Assembly (NCBI RefSeq): GCF_000159095.1
Contig: NZ_GG666295.1
Location: 227,022 to 291,021, forward strand
Direction of reading: 5' to 3'
Source: Anaerococcus tetradius ATCC 35098
Lineage (GTDB): Bacteria > Bacillota > Clostridia > Tissierellales > Peptoniphilaceae
DNA length: 64,000 nucleotides
Both the position numbers and the translations under genes were made by a program. Below, one piece after another: positions 8,221 to 16,910 of this stretch. Each line of letters starts with the position of its first letter. Position 1 is the first letter of the stretch. The notes below the pieces were generated by a model. The model saw nothing but the letters and a program-made list of their open reading frames with translations, made no database searches and was not told the origin of the DNA.

Positions 8221-8865
8221 CTATACTGTAATCAAATCTTTTAAGGCTTCAAAATACTTATCGCCTATACCTCTAATATTTTTAATATCTTCAATTTTTT
8301 CAAATCTATTTTTCTTTCTATACTCAATAATAGATTCAGCTCTTTTGTCACCAATATTTGGCAGAGTCATCAATTCTTCCTTACTAGCAGTATTAATATT
8401 AATTAAGGCAGATTTCACACTAGTTTGTCCACTTTTGACTTGATTAGAATCATTGTTTTCCTCTGAATTGTCTTCATTCTTGTTAGGTATGTAAATTTTC
8501 ATCTGATCTTCTAATCTTTCAGCAAGATTTAGTGTTTTATCATTCGCCTGATCAGTCATACCACCTGCTTTTTTAATCAAATCCTCAAGTCTTTCTCCAT
8601 CTTCAATCTCATAAACTCCAGGATTTTTAATTTCACCTGAAATATAAACTTTCTTATCGAGTTTTTCTTTAGGGACTTTCTCAACAGCTTCGTGCTTTTG
8701 ACTTTTATCATCTGTTTGTTCTAGGTCATTTTGATCTTCTATGTTTATTTGTTCAGACTTATTAAAAAGCCCAGTAACATCTTTAGAATATAAAAAATTT
8801 GCAAGCAATAAAAAAACTGCAATTATTAATCCATATATAATCTTATCTTTTTTATCCTCAGACAT
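8221..8865 (-). CDS. comEA: ComEA-like DNA-binding competence protein
   Basis: 214 residues. One N-terminal membrane anchor (residues about 9-26, IIYGLIIAVFLLLANFLY) is followed by a charged linker, an SLBB domain (VYISGEIKNPGVYEIEDG, about 72-130) and a C-terminal double helix-hairpin-helix domain (ININTASKEELMTLPNIGD ... IRGIGDKYFEAL). This is the architecture of ComEA, the external double-stranded DNA receptor for transformation. No other com gene is in the window. It sits between rsfS and iscR. Confidence 0.85.
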   Translation of the reverse strand: MSEDKKDKIIYGLIIAVFLLLANFLYSKDVTGLFNKSEQINIEDQNDLEQTDDKSQKHEAVEKVPKEKLDKKVYISGEIKNPGVYEIEDGERLEDLIKKAGGMTDQANDKTLNLAERLEDQMKIYIPNKNEDNSEENNDSNQVKSGQTSVKSALININTASKEELMTLPNIGDKRAESIIEYRKKNRFEKIEDIKNIRGIGDKYFEALKDLITV

Positions 8866-8892
8866 AAAATACTCCTAGAAGGATTTGGGAGA

Positions 8893-9201
8893 TTATTTCT
8901 CCCACAAATTATCTAAATCATAGAATTGTCTATTTTTTATCGTGAAGATGTGAACAATAATATCTCCAACATCAAGGAGAATCCATTCACCTTCTCTCAA
9001 GCCTTCTTTAGAAATTAAAGAATATCCTTCTTTTTCTAAATCATCTTCAATATAATCCGCCAAGGCCCTTGTTTGATTAATACTAGCACCACTTGCTAAT
9101 ACAAATGTATCAGCGATTGAAGAGCCTTCAAGATTTATCACCTTTACATCTTCAGCTAATTTATCGTCTAATGTTTTTAATATTATATCTAGCTTATCCA
9201 T
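8893..9201 (-). CDS. rsfS: Ribosome silencing factor RsfS
   Basis: 102 residues, Iojap/RsfS family; binds L14 of the 50S subunit and blocks subunit joining in poor growth conditions. The conserved middle is intact: ADTFVLASG, QTRALADYIEDDLEKEG and EGLREGEWILLDVGDIIVH. It overlaps yqeK by 8 nt, in the nadD-yqeK-rsfS order common to Firmicutes. Confidence 0.93.
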   Translation of the reverse strand: MDKLDIILKTLDDKLAEDVKVINLEGSSIADTFVLASGASINQTRALADYIEDDLEKEGYSLISKEGLREGEWILLDVGDIIVHIFTIKNRQFYDLDNLWEK

Positions 9202-9760
9202 TTTTCTCCCTTATTAAATAATTTCTTGCACTGATAGTTAAAGGATTAATAAAACTATCAATGTCAATTAAGTACTTTATATTATGATTCAAGCACGCTA
9301 AAATACCTTCATCTAAATTTTCAAAAGCTTTTTTTCTAATATCTTCTACGCCAGGATAAGATCGAGCCTCTTCTATCGCATCTGCTATAAATACAATTTT
9401 TTCTAAATCGGTCATATTTTCTTTACCAGTCGTATGATATTTGATAGCTTCAAGTACATCCTTATCTTTTACATTATACACTTTTTTTGCTACTTCTGCT
9501 CCTAAAAAAGAATGAACTACTGGCATAGAATTCCTGATATCCACTTCTTTTGGCAAATCAACATCAAATTCTTTCAGATACTTTTCTTCGTTATATTTCG
9601 CACAATCATGTAGAAAGCAAGCTAATTTAACTTTTTCCTTATCAATTTTCATATTTTTCGATAATTCTAAGGCACATGCTATTACTCTTAAGCTATGTTT
9701 ATATCGTTTTTCTCCAATATCATTAATTAATTTTGCTTTGTATTTATCATAATCAAACAT
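9194..9760 (-). CDS. yqeK: YqeK HD-domain hydrolase (Ap4A hydrolase family)
   Basis: About 188 residues, HD superfamily of the YqeK type; relatives cleave diadenosine tetraphosphate symmetrically. Metal-binding motifs are KHSLRV (first His), CFLHDCAKYN (HD pair), HSFLGAEVAKK, YHTTG and FIADAIEEARSYPGVEDI. The open frame starts earlier, but the ATG at 9760 follows AGAGGTTTAT and gives the normal N terminus; it lies inside the end of nadD, so the two are coupled. Confidence 0.9.
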   Translation of the reverse strand: MFDYDKYKAKLINDIGEKRYKHSLRVIACALELSKNMKIDKEKVKLACFLHDCAKYNEEKYLKEFDVDLPKEVDIRNSMPVVHSFLGAEVAKKVYNVKDKDVLEAIKYHTTGKENMTDLEKIVFIADAIEEARSYPGVEDIRKKAFENLDEGILACLNHNIKYLIDIDSFINPLTISARNYLIREKNG

Positions 9761-10349
9761 ATAAACCTCTTTTTTCGATAATATATTTAACATTATCACT
9801 AACTAGATACTTTATGCTTAGCCTATCCTTGACCAATTGTCTTATAAGAGTTGATGAAATATTAATATTCAAATTATTAATGAGGAAAATATTTGGATTG
9901 TCTTTTCTGATTTCATCTACTTTTCTAACCAATTCACTATCTTTATCTATATTGCTTCTAGTAAAAACTATTATTTTTTCACCTAAAATATCCTTGTAAT
10001 TCTTCCAGGTATCAATAGTTAGGAAAGAATCTTCACCCATGATATAGAAAACATCATCTTTGTTAAATTTTTCCTTAAAGTATCTAATTGTTTCATGGGT
10101 ATATCTTATAGTATCATCTGTTGACTCAAAAGTAGAAAGGACAATTTTATCATTGTCCTTTATAGCTTCACTAACCATTTCTACTCTAATATTAGTATCG
10201 GTCTTTTTCTTGTTTTTCTTGTGTGGAGGATTAGAACTTGGAAGAATAATAACTTTGTCAAGCTTCATAAAGTTAATTGCGTTTTCTATTACAATTAGGT
10301 GTCCTGTATGAATGGGATCGAAAGTCCCTCCATATAGTCCAATTCTCAT
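9753..10349 (-). CDS. nadD: Nicotinate-nucleotide adenylyltransferase
   Basis: 198 residues. It transfers AMP to nicotinate mononucleotide in NAD synthesis. The nucleotidyltransferase motif GGTFDPIHTGHL is at the N terminus, SSNPPHKK and FIMGEDSF-type motifs (here YIMGEDSFLTIDTW) are in the middle, and NISSTLIR is the C-terminal ISSTxIR signature. NAD kinase, two steps later in NADP synthesis, is at 54.8 kb. Start overlaps the yhbY stop codon. Confidence 0.95.
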   Translation of the reverse strand: MRIGLYGGTFDPIHTGHLIVIENAINFMKLDKVIILPSSNPPHKKNKKKTDTNIRVEMVSEAIKDNDKIVLSTFESTDDTIRYTHETIRYFKEKFNKDDVFYIMGEDSFLTIDTWKNYKDILGEKIIVFTRSNIDKDSELVRKVDEIRKDNPNIFLINNLNINISSTLIRQLVKDRLSIKYLVSDNVKYIIEKRGLYV

Positions 10350-10633
10350 TATAGTCCGTACTTATTGTCTTCGTTTTTTCTATATAAGGTAAAAATGGAA
10401 CCTAAATGTGATATAAATTCAGAAGAGGTCTTATCAATTATAGTATCTATAATTTCATCTTGATCATCCATATTATTATTTAGGATTTTGATTTTAATAA
10501 GCTCTCTTGCTTGAAGTGCTTCATCAATAGCTTTAATTAAATCATCAGTTACTGAAAATTTACCTATATTTATAATCGGTTTAAAATCGTGGGCTTCTTG
10601 TTTAAGAAAAGCTCTTTGTTTACCTGTTAACAT
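10349..10633 (-). CDS. yhbY: YhbY-type CRM-domain RNA-binding protein
   Basis: 94 residues, a single CRM domain (LTGKQRAFLKQEAHDFKPII, IGKFSVTDDLIKAIDEAL, HLGSIFTLYRK). Family members associate with pre-50S particles. The usual GxxG loop is represented by NIGKFSV. It is placed between obgE and nadD, the normal order, 8 nt after obgE. Confidence 0.9.
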   Translation of the reverse strand: MLTGKQRAFLKQEAHDFKPIINIGKFSVTDDLIKAIDEALQARELIKIKILNNNMDDQDEIIDTIIDKTSSEFISHLGSIFTLYRKNEDNKYGL

Positions 10634-10641
10634 CTTGCCTC

Positions 10642-11922
10642 CTATTCGTAGTATTCAAATACCAAGTCTCCAAAAGCAACACTGTCGCCCTCTTGGATAC
10701 CCATTTCTTTCAATTTATCAAAAACTTCCATCTCTCTAAGAGTTTTTTCAAAGTACATCTTTCCATCATAATCGTCTAAATCTACTTTTTCTAGAAGTTT
10801 ATCAACTCTCTTGCCATCTACAACGTAAATATCATTTTCTTTTCTAAAGTTTAAATCAAATTCAATTTCTTTGTCGTAATATTGGTTCAAGAAATCATTA
10901 TCTACCTCTTCCATCGGATCAAACTCTTTGATTTTACTATTAGCCAATAGTTCTGATACAGCATCTATCAACTCTTTTATACCTGTTGTTGTTGCTGCCG
11001 ATATTTTATAGATATCATATTTATCAGAAAACTCCTTTATAAATGATGAAGCATTATCATTAAAGTCCAAATCAGACTTATTTAAAGCTATAAGCATTGG
11101 TTTTTCGGCCAATTTTTCATTATATAGTTTTAGCTCCTCATTAATCATATTAAAATCATCTATAGGATTTCTACCCTCAATTCCAGAAATATCTACAAGA
11201 TGAACCAAAACTCGACATCTTTCGATGTGCTTTAAGAAATCATGACCTAAGCCATTTCCTTCATTAGCTCCCTCAATAAGACCTGGTATGTCCGCTACTA
11301 TAAAAGACCTTTCGCTATCTATATTAACAACACCTAGATTAGGATCTATAGTTGTAAAGTGATAGTTAGCAATTTTAGGTTTCGCCTTGCTAATTACAGA
11401 GATCAAGGTAGACTTACCAACATTTGGAAGTCCTACTAAACCAACGTCTGCTAAAATCTTTAGCTCAAATATTAGTTCAATTTCTTGGCCAGCCCTTCCT
11501 TTTTCAGCAAATCTTGGAGCTTGCCTGATAGAGTTTTTAAAATGAACATTACCTCTACCACCTCTGCCTCCTTTAGCTATAATAAATTCCTCACCATCTT
11601 CATTCAAGTCTTTTATTATTACCTTGCTTTCAGCTTCTCTTACTAAAGTCCCTACAGGAACTTTTATTATTAAATCTTCGCCTTTTTTACCAAATTTTTT
11701 GCTTTTACCACCAGCTTCACCATTTTGAGCCTTATATTTAGTTTTATATCTAAACTCATCAAGGGTAGATAGATTTCTAGTAGCTTTTATTATTATTGAA
11801 CCACCATCGCCACCATCGCCACCAGCTGGTCCGCCATTTGGTTCATACTTTTCTCGTCGCCAAGCAACGGCTCCGTTTCCGCCATCACCTGCTTTAAGAC
11901 TTACTCTTGCGTAGTCAATCAT
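10642..11922 (-). CDS. obgE: GTPase Obg/CgtA
   Basis: 426 residues, 50S assembly GTPase. The glycine-rich Obg fold occupies residues 1-158 (RREKYEPNGGPAGGDGGDGG, GKKGEDLIIKVPVGT, KGGRGGRGNVHF). The G domain has GLPNVGKST, TTIDPNLGV, DIPGLIEGA and NKSD. The C-terminal OCT domain (about 345-426) ends with MGIQEGDSVAFGDLVFEY. Its own ribosome site (GAGAGG) lies behind an intrinsic terminator that separates it from rpmA. Confidence 0.97.
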   Translation of the reverse strand: MIDYARVSLKAGDGGNGAVAWRREKYEPNGGPAGGDGGDGGSIIIKATRNLSTLDEFRYKTKYKAQNGEAGGKSKKFGKKGEDLIIKVPVGTLVREAESKVIIKDLNEDGEEFIIAKGGRGGRGNVHFKNSIRQAPRFAEKGRAGQEIELIFELKILADVGLVGLPNVGKSTLISVISKAKPKIANYHFTTIDPNLGVVNIDSERSFIVADIPGLIEGANEGNGLGHDFLKHIERCRVLVHLVDISGIEGRNPIDDFNMINEELKLYNEKLAEKPMLIALNKSDLDFNDNASSFIKEFSDKYDIYKISAATTTGIKELIDAVSELLANSKIKEFDPMEEVDNDFLNQYYDKEIEFDLNFRKENDIYVVDGKRVDKLLEKVDLDDYDGKMYFEKTLREMEVFDKLKEMGIQEGDSVAFGDLVFEYYE

Positions 11923-11938
11923 ATTTATATCCTCTCAT

Positions 11939-11964
11939 AAAAAAAGGCTTGCCAATTGGCAAGC
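11939..11964 (-). terminator. Intrinsic terminator between rpmA and obgE
   Basis: On the minus strand, GCTTGCC-AATT-GGCAAGC is followed by C and seven T residues (A tract 11939-11945 on the plus strand). It lies 8 nt after the rpmA stop and 16 nt before the obgE start, so obgE is expected to receive only read-through or its own transcripts. Confidence 0.88.
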
Positions 11965-11972
11965 TGTGACTT

Positions 11973-12266
11973 CTAAGCGATATCTGCTTTGTCGTAAACA
12001 GAAACTTGTTTTCTGTTTCTTCCTTTTCTTTCGAATTTAACAACACCTTCACATGAAGCATAAAGAGTATCATCAGCACCCTTTTTAACATTGTTACCTG
12101 GGTGGATTTTTGTTCCTCTTTGTCTAACTATGATTGTTCCAGCGTTAACAAATTGTCCATCACTTCTTTTAACACCTAGTCTTTTAGCATTAGAATCTCT
12201 ACCGTTCTTTGAAGAAGAAACTCCTTTTTTGCTTGACAATCTTTGTAAATTTATATTTAATATCAT
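11973..12266 (-). CDS. rpmA: 50S ribosomal protein L27
   Basis: 97 residues. The mature body is well conserved ([55 protein letters not shown]). In Firmicutes L27 is made with an N-terminal extension that Prp removes at a F-F/A site. Here the extension is [10 protein letters not shown] followed by SSKKG: the expected FF/A residues are replaced by RL/S. Prp is nevertheless encoded just upstream and keeps its catalytic His and Cys. Confidence 0.97.
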   Translation of the reverse strand: MILNINLQRLSSKKGVSSSKNGRDSNAKRLGVKRSDGQFVNAGTIIVRQRGTKIHPGNNVKKGADDTLYASCEGVVKFERKGRNRKQVSVYDKADIA

Positions 12267-12267
12267 T

Positions 12268-12579
12268 TCATGTCTCCTTATAATTTAATTTTACGTAATC
12301 GCTATAATTACCTAGCAAAGTCTCCACACCCGTTGCGAAATAGTCAAAAACCACATCAATTTCATCATTCTTATCTGGACTAAAAAGTCTTAATAAGTCA
12401 CCATCATCTACAAATTCAACCTCTGTAGCATACTTATCAAGTGTATTGACGCAAGCATAAGCTAATATCGTAACTGCTGAGCAAACTATATCGCTGCCAT
12501 GCTCAGCAAAATCAGCATGGCCTCGTATTTCAAATCCTACTTTTCTTTCTTTATCGACTAACAAACTAACATTAATCAT
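12268..12579 (-). CDS. prp: L27 N-terminal processing protease Prp
   Basis: 103 residues, YsxB/Prp cysteine protease that trims the extension of L27. The catalytic His (21, in [17 protein letters not shown]) and Cys (33) are present. The gene lies between rplU and rpmA as in other Firmicutes; its ATG overlaps the rplU stop (TAATG), showing translational coupling. Its substrate in this genome has an unusual site (see rpmA). Confidence 0.93.
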   Translation of the reverse strand: MINVSLLVDKERKVGFEIRGHADFAEHGSDIVCSAVTILAYACVNTLDKYATEVEFVDDGDLLRLFSPDKNDEIDVVFDYFATGVETLLGNYSDYVKLNYKET

Positions 12580-12887
12580 TAAAGATTTATGCTATCAATT
12601 TTTACTAAAGTATAAGGTTGTCTGTGACCGTGTTTTTTTCTGTATTGTTTTTTAGGTTTGTATTTGAATACAACAATCTTCTTATCTTTATTTTGATCTT
12701 CAACTGTTGCTGTAACCTTTGCGTTTTCAATTACTGGAGAACCTACTTTAACTTCGTCTCCTGAAACTAAAAGTACTTGGTCAAATTCAACGGTGTCGCC
12801 AACTTCGTATGGGAGTTTTTCAACTCTTACTAAGTCACCTTCTGATACTTTGTATTGTTTTCCACCTGTTTTAATTATTGCGTACAT
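12579..12887 (-). CDS. rplU: 50S ribosomal protein L21
   Basis: 102 residues, complete. It starts [20 protein letters not shown] and ends with the basic [17 protein letters not shown] stretch that contacts 23S rRNA. It is the first gene of rplU-prp-rpmA, preceded by AGGAGG and a structured leader that is the expected autoregulatory site. Confidence 0.98.
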   Translation of the reverse strand: MYAIIKTGGKQYKVSEGDLVRVEKLPYEVGDTVEFDQVLLVSGDEVKVGSPVIENAKVTATVEDQNKDKKIVVFKYKPKKQYRKKHGHRQPYTLVKIDSINL

Positions 12888-12904
12888 GGAAACCTCCTAT
12901 TACT

Positions 12905-12952
12905 AAAATTCTCGCCAGTGTTGGGGATCAGTACCCGGACTGAGCGGTTTAC
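12905..12952 (-). promoter_or_regulatory. Ribosomal L21 leader RNA
   Basis: Between the promoter and rplU the transcript reads AAACCGCTCAGTCCGGGTAC, then TGATCCCCAACACTGGCGAG. These blocks match what I recall of the L21 leader motif found upstream of rplU in Firmicutes, thought to bind L21 and lower its own synthesis. The GGGTAC/ATCCCC half-sites could pair. Only remembered consensus supports the name; a covariance-model search would settle it. Confidence 0.78.
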
Positions 12953-12958
12953 TGATTC

Positions 12959-12987
12959 ATAATACTATTAAAAGCTGTTTTTGTCAA
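12959..12987 (-). promoter_or_regulatory. SigA-type promoter of rplU-prp-rpmA
   Basis: Minus strand TTGACA (12982-12987), 17-nt spacer, TATTAT (12959-12964). The -35 is a perfect consensus and overlaps the last codons of thiI. Transcription would begin near 12951, just before the L21 leader. Confidence 0.85.
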
Positions 12988-14147
12988 GCTATTTCTATAA
13001 TTTCCATACTATCTATGGCTTCATTTTCTAATTTTTCTATATCAAGATTTTCTTCTGATTTTTGTATATATTTTAGCTTTGGTTTTGTAACTGGTAAATC
13101 TGGAGCGAAAATTGAACAACAATCGTCGAAAGGCTCAATAGCTTTTTCATATGCTTCAATTTTTTCACAAATTTCAATTATGTCTTTCTTATCCATAGCA
13201 ATCAATGGCCTTAGTATTGGTAGGCTGCTTGATTCATTAATAACTGAGACTGATTCTATAGTTTGACTTGCTACTTGGCCAAGACTCTCACCTGTAATTA
13301 AAGCTTGATATTCATATTTTTCTGATATCTTGTTGGCTATTCTCATCATAAACCTACGAGATAAGATTGTCGTTTCTCTTCTTGGGCAATTTTTACTTAT
13401 AGCCTTATAGATTTCTGCAAGATTTACAGAATAAACTGTCATCTTTCCTGTATAAGCTGATAAGATTTTTGCAAGATCCATTGCCTTCTGATGAGCTCTT
13501 TTTGATGTAAAAGGATAGGAGTGAAAATGTATAGCATTTATATTCATACCTCTTTTTGCCATCAAGTATCCCGCTACTGGTGAATCAATTCCTCCTGATA
13601 AGAGTAGTAAACCTTCACCACTAGAGCCTAATGGTAGGCCTCCAAGTCCCTTAATTCTTCTAATATAAATGTAGGCAGATGATTTTATATCAATAAAAAC
13701 TGTAAAATCCGGCTTATGAATATCAACTTTCAAATCTTTAAACTCTGCCAAGATATCTCCACCTATTTCTGCACTAAGTTTAGGAGAAGTTAGACTAAAG
13801 GATTTATCTGTTCTTTTGCTTTCTACCTTAAAAGTTAAACCCTGATCCATCTTATAGTATTTGATTAATTGTATGCTTGTTCTGCTAATATCTTCAATTG
13901 TCTTCTCGCATTTGACAACTTCTGAAATATATGCTATTCCAAATACTTTTTTAATCTCTTTTATTAGACTATCAAACTTATCTTTATCTGCCTTAATATA
14001 TAGCTTTGAAGATTCGGTATACATATCATAATAGCCAATCTCTCTTATATTTCTTTTAATATTATTTGTAGCTGTCTTGTAAAAAACATTCCTATTCTTA
14101 CCCTTTAGAAATATTTCTCCAAAACTTATTGCTAATAAGTGCTCCAT
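12984..14147 (-). CDS. thiI: tRNA 4-thiouridine synthase ThiI
   Basis: About 387 residues. An N-terminal ferredoxin-like/THUMP part (residues 1-165) is followed by the PP-loop ATPase domain, with LLLLSGGIDSPVAGYLMAKR near 180 and the family motif FDDCCSIFAPDLPVTKP near 340. It adenylates U8 of tRNA for sulfur insertion. There is no C-terminal rhodanese domain, the usual short Firmicutes form, so sulfur should come from the cysteine desulfurase encoded immediately upstream. I use the ATG at 14147, which overlaps the upstream TGA and follows GGGAG, instead of the GTG at 14150. Confidence 0.94.
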   Translation of the reverse strand: MEHLLAISFGEIFLKGKNRNVFYKTATNNIKRNIREIGYYDMYTESSKLYIKADKDKFDSLIKEIKKVFGIAYISEVVKCEKTIEDISRTSIQLIKYYKMDQGLTFKVESKRTDKSFSLTSPKLSAEIGGDILAEFKDLKVDIHKPDFTVFIDIKSSAYIYIRRIKGLGGLPLGSSGEGLLLLSGGIDSPVAGYLMAKRGMNINAIHFHSYPFTSKRAHQKAMDLAKILSAYTGKMTVYSVNLAEIYKAISKNCPRRETTILSRRFMMRIANKISEKYEYQALITGESLGQVASQTIESVSVINESSSLPILRPLIAMDKKDIIEICEKIEAYEKAIEPFDDCCSIFAPDLPVTKPKLKYIQKSEENLDIEKLENEAIDSMEIIEIA

Positions 14148-15265
14148 CACATAAACTCCCTTATCATTTCAATTCCACTTTTTAGAACATCTGCTGTTTT
14201 ATCCAAGTCTTCAAAACTTATGTATGAAGAAAAAGAAAACCTAATAGCTCCATCAATATATGCCTTATCAAGATCAATAGCCCTTAAAATTCTATTATCT
14301 TCTCCCTTAGAGCATGCCGAGCCAGATGATACATAAATCTCAGAATCCTCCAAATAATGAACTAAGACTTCTGCCTTTATATTTTTAAAAGCAACATCTA
14401 GAATATATGGCGAGCTATCATTTTCTGGACTTATAATATAAGAATCGCTTATATGACTATTAATCTTTTCTCTAAGATAGGAATTAAGTTTTTGGATATA
14501 AGCATATTCCTTATCAACTGTTTGTTTTTTAATGGCAACTCCAGCCGCATATATAGCCTGGTGATTATCAGTTCCGGAAGAGATAACTTGTTGTCTTCCG
14601 CCATAGATAATAGGTTTAATTTTTGCTATGAATTTATTACTAATATAAAGACCACCAACTCCCTTAGGCCCATGGAACTTATGGGCACTAAAACTCATTA
14701 TGTCACAAGATAATTTAGCGACATTGCAATCAATTTTGCCAAGAGCTTGGGTCGCATCTATATGTAGACAAATATTTTCGTCATAGTCTTTAATAATTTT
14801 ACTAATTTTTTCAATATCCTGTATTGTTCCTATTTCGTTATTAACATAAATTATTGAAACTAGTTTTATATTATCATTTAACTTATTCTTTAAATCTTCT
14901 AGGTCTATAAAGCCATACTTATCATTTTTTAAATAGATAACTTTTTTATATTTATAATTATTGAAAGCATCAAAAACTGAGGAATGTTCGATACTAGTTG
15001 TTATAGCCGTATTTTCCAAAGAAGCAAAAGAAGAGATTACTATATTATTTGATTCGCTAGCACCCTTGGTAAAATATATCTCATTTTCCTTAGCATTAAT
15101 GACTTTAGCGAATATTTTCTTAGTCTCTTTTATTAAATTTTCCGATTCCATTCCGAAGGAATGAATAGAAGATGAATTAGCATAGAAATTCTCTGCCACA
15201 TCTATTTCCGCTTCTATAGCCTCTTTGTACATTTTAGTTGTTGCTGCATTATCTAAGTATATCAT
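14147..15265 (-). CDS. Cysteine desulfurase (ThiI partner, NifZ/IscS type)
   Basis: 372 residues, PLP-dependent class V aminotransferase. The N-terminal MIYLDNAATTKMYKEA, the PLP lysine K196 in SFSAHKFHGPKG, and the active-site C318 in SSGSACSKG are all present. In many Firmicutes such a gene (NifZ in B. subtilis) is paired with thiI and passes persulfide to it; the TGATG overlap with thiI supports that. A role in iron-sulfur assembly cannot be excluded, but no scaffold gene is adjacent. Confidence 0.92.
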   Translation of the reverse strand: MIYLDNAATTKMYKEAIEAEIDVAENFYANSSSIHSFGMESENLIKETKKIFAKVINAKENEIYFTKGASESNNIVISSFASLENTAITTSIEHSSVFDAFNNYKYKKVIYLKNDKYGFIDLEDLKNKLNDNIKLVSIIYVNNEIGTIQDIEKISKIIKDYDENICLHIDATQALGKIDCNVAKLSCDIMSFSAHKFHGPKGVGGLYISNKFIAKIKPIIYGGRQQVISSGTDNHQAIYAAGVAIKKQTVDKEYAYIQKLNSYLREKINSHISDSYIISPENDSSPYILDVAFKNIKAEVLVHYLEDSEIYVSSGSACSKGEDNRILRAIDLDKAYIDGAIRFSFSSYISFEDLDKTADVLKSGIEMIREFM

Positions 15266-15321
15266 GACTTACTCCTTAACTTCTATATTATATTATAACC
15301 CCTGACAATTACAAATAATAG

Positions 15322-15327
15322 TATAAT
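15322..15327 (+). promoter_or_regulatory. -10 box of yprB, probable leaderless start
   Basis: TATAAT on the plus strand ends 6 nt before the yprB ATG, so the expected transcription start falls on or next to the initiation codon. No Shine-Dalgarno is visible. The best -35 candidate, CTGACA (15302-15307), is only 14 nt away, so promoter strength is uncertain. The same 68-nt gap must hold the minus-strand promoter of the cysteine desulfurase gene; a TTGTAA/TATAAT pair with a 16-nt spacer is one candidate. Confidence 0.5.
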
Positions 15328-15333
15328 AATAAC

Positions 15334-16239
15334 ATGATTACCTTTAAGAAAAGATATTATAGTAAAAATTTAAAAGAAAACGAAATGATTTTAGATATTG
15401 AAACGACTGGTCTAGATTCTAGAGTAGATAAATTAGTCCTTCTCGGTCTTATAGAAAAAAATTATGACAAGACATATATAGTCCAATACTTTGCCCAAAA
15501 TGACGACGAAGAAGAAAGGCTTCTTAAAATATATCTTAAAAAAATCAAAAATAATACACTAGTTACCTATAATGGAGATACTTTTGACCTTGCTTTCTTA
15601 AACAATAGACTTATAGATCATAAGTTATTCCCAGTCTTAGTAGATTGTGTAGACCTGTTGAAAGTTGTAAAAAAATATAGGAAATTTTTCGACTTTGATT
15701 CTTTAAAATTAACAGATATAGAAAAACTCGTAAATTTTCATAGAGACGACCCTTCAAGATACAAGAGTATAAGTAAGTTAATTAATGATACTGATAAGAG
15801 AGATAGACCATATCCAATTATGAAACACAATGAAAATGATTTAATAGCTACAGAGCTTATAAGAAATATTGAATCCTACTTTATTGAAAAATTAAGTATA
15901 GAAACAAAATACTCAACAATATCCTTGCTGGATTCCTATATTAATAATGACATAGCAAATCTCAAATTCAAAAGCGACAAGACCATGGATTCGGCTTACT
16001 TTTATGGTGATAATTACGAACTTGTTATAGACGGGCAAGAAATTATAATTAATCTTCAAGTTTTATACGGACGTTTTAATAGTAAATCGACAGGTTATGT
16101 TTCTATCAATAATTTTAATATTGTAAATTCTTCGATGACAAAGGTCGATGAACATTTCCTTATCATTAAAGAAAAATATACTTACACTTATTTAAACATC
16201 CTAAAATTAGCTAAAAAAATAATTGAGAATCACTTATGA
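15334..16239 (+). CDS. YprB-like RNase H-fold exonuclease
   Basis: 301 residues, DnaQ-like 3'-5' exonuclease fold of the YprB type. The acidic motifs are [10 protein letters not shown] near residue 20, [12 protein letters not shown] near 90 (Exo II-like) and [12 protein letters not shown] near 170 (Exo III-like). The C-terminal third has no motif I recognise. It lacks the long N-terminal region of B. subtilis YprB. It is one of two plus-strand genes in the window, divergent from the cysteine desulfurase gene and convergent with ung. The substrate is unknown. Confidence 0.78.
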   Translation: MITFKKRYYSKNLKENEMILDIETTGLDSRVDKLVLLGLIEKNYDKTYIVQYFAQNDDEEERLLKIYLKKIKNNTLVTYNGDTFDLAFLNNRLIDHKLFPVLVDCVDLLKVVKKYRKFFDFDSLKLTDIEKLVNFHRDDPSRYKSISKLINDTDKRDRPYPIMKHNENDLIATELIRNIESYFIEKLSIETKYSTISLLDSYINNDIANLKFKSDKTMDSAYFYGDNYELVIDGQEIIINLQVLYGRFNSKSTGYVSINNFNIVNSSMTKVDEHFLIIKEKYTYTYLNILKLAKKIIENHL

Positions 16240-16247
16240 TTCTCAAT
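16222..16247. terminator. Hairpin shared by the convergent ends of yprB and ung
   Basis: Perfect 11-bp inverted repeat ATTGAGAATCA (16222-16232) and TGATTCTCAAT (16237-16247) with loop CTTA. On the minus strand it is followed by a U-rich run (seven A at 16213-16219 on plus), a good terminator for the sepF-side operon ending in ung. It encodes the last residues of both proteins and contains both stop codons. On the plus strand the U tract is poor. Confidence 0.82.
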
Positions 16248-16910
16248 TTGCCAATCAATTTCTTTCATATTATTATCTCTCAAGAATTTATTTGTCTTAG
16301 AAAACACCTTAGATCCAAAGAATCCCCTATAAGCTGAAAGCGGAGAGGGATGGGCTGAAGTTAGAATTAAATGCCTTCGATTATTTATAAGTTTTGTCTT
16401 TGATCGTGCATTCGCTCCCCAAAGGATAAATACTATTGGTTTTTCTCTTTGATTTAGAAGGGCTATAATCCTGTCCGTAAGTTTTTCCCACCCCCTATCC
16501 TTATGAGAATTAGGTGATTTTTCTCTAACCGTAAGGACAGTATTCAAAAGTAGAACACCTTGCTTAGCCCATTTTGTAAGATTACCATTATCTGGTATGA
16601 AAAGACCCAAGTCATCACGCAATTCCTTGTATATATTTAAAAGTGATGGTGGTATTGGGACATCCTTCTTTACCGAAAAAGAAAAACCATGAGCTTGACC
16701 CCTTCCGTGGTAAGGGTCTTGGCCTAGGATTACAACCTTTACATCTTCATAAGCCACATATTTTAGAGCATTAAATATATCATACATATCTGGATAGATA
16801 TTATAATTTCTATACTCTCTAATCAAAAATTTTCTTAAATCTTGATAATAAGGCTTATCCCATTCATCTTTTAGAAGCTTATCCCAATCATTACCTATCT
16901 TTACGGTCAT
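16230..16910 (-). CDS. ung: Uracil-DNA glycosylase
   Basis: About 226 residues, family 1 UDG removing uracil from DNA. The catalytic water-activating motif [20 protein letters not shown] is near residue 60, [11 protein letters not shown] in the middle, and the His loop [17 protein letters not shown] near the end. Of two possible ATGs, 16910 follows GGAGAAAAATCA and is preferred over 16925, which has no ribosome site. It overlaps the end of lspA by 20 nt. Confidence 0.96.
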   Translation of the reverse strand: MTVKIGNDWDKLLKDEWDKPYYQDLRKFLIREYRNYNIYPDMYDIFNALKYVAYEDVKVVILGQDPYHGRGQAHGFSFSVKKDVPIPPSLLNIYKELRDDLGLFIPDNGNLTKWAKQGVLLLNTVLTVREKSPNSHKDRGWEKLTDRIIALLNQREKPIVFILWGANARSKTKLINNRRHLILTSAHPSPLSAYRGFFGSKVFSKTNKFLRDNNMKEIDWQIENHK

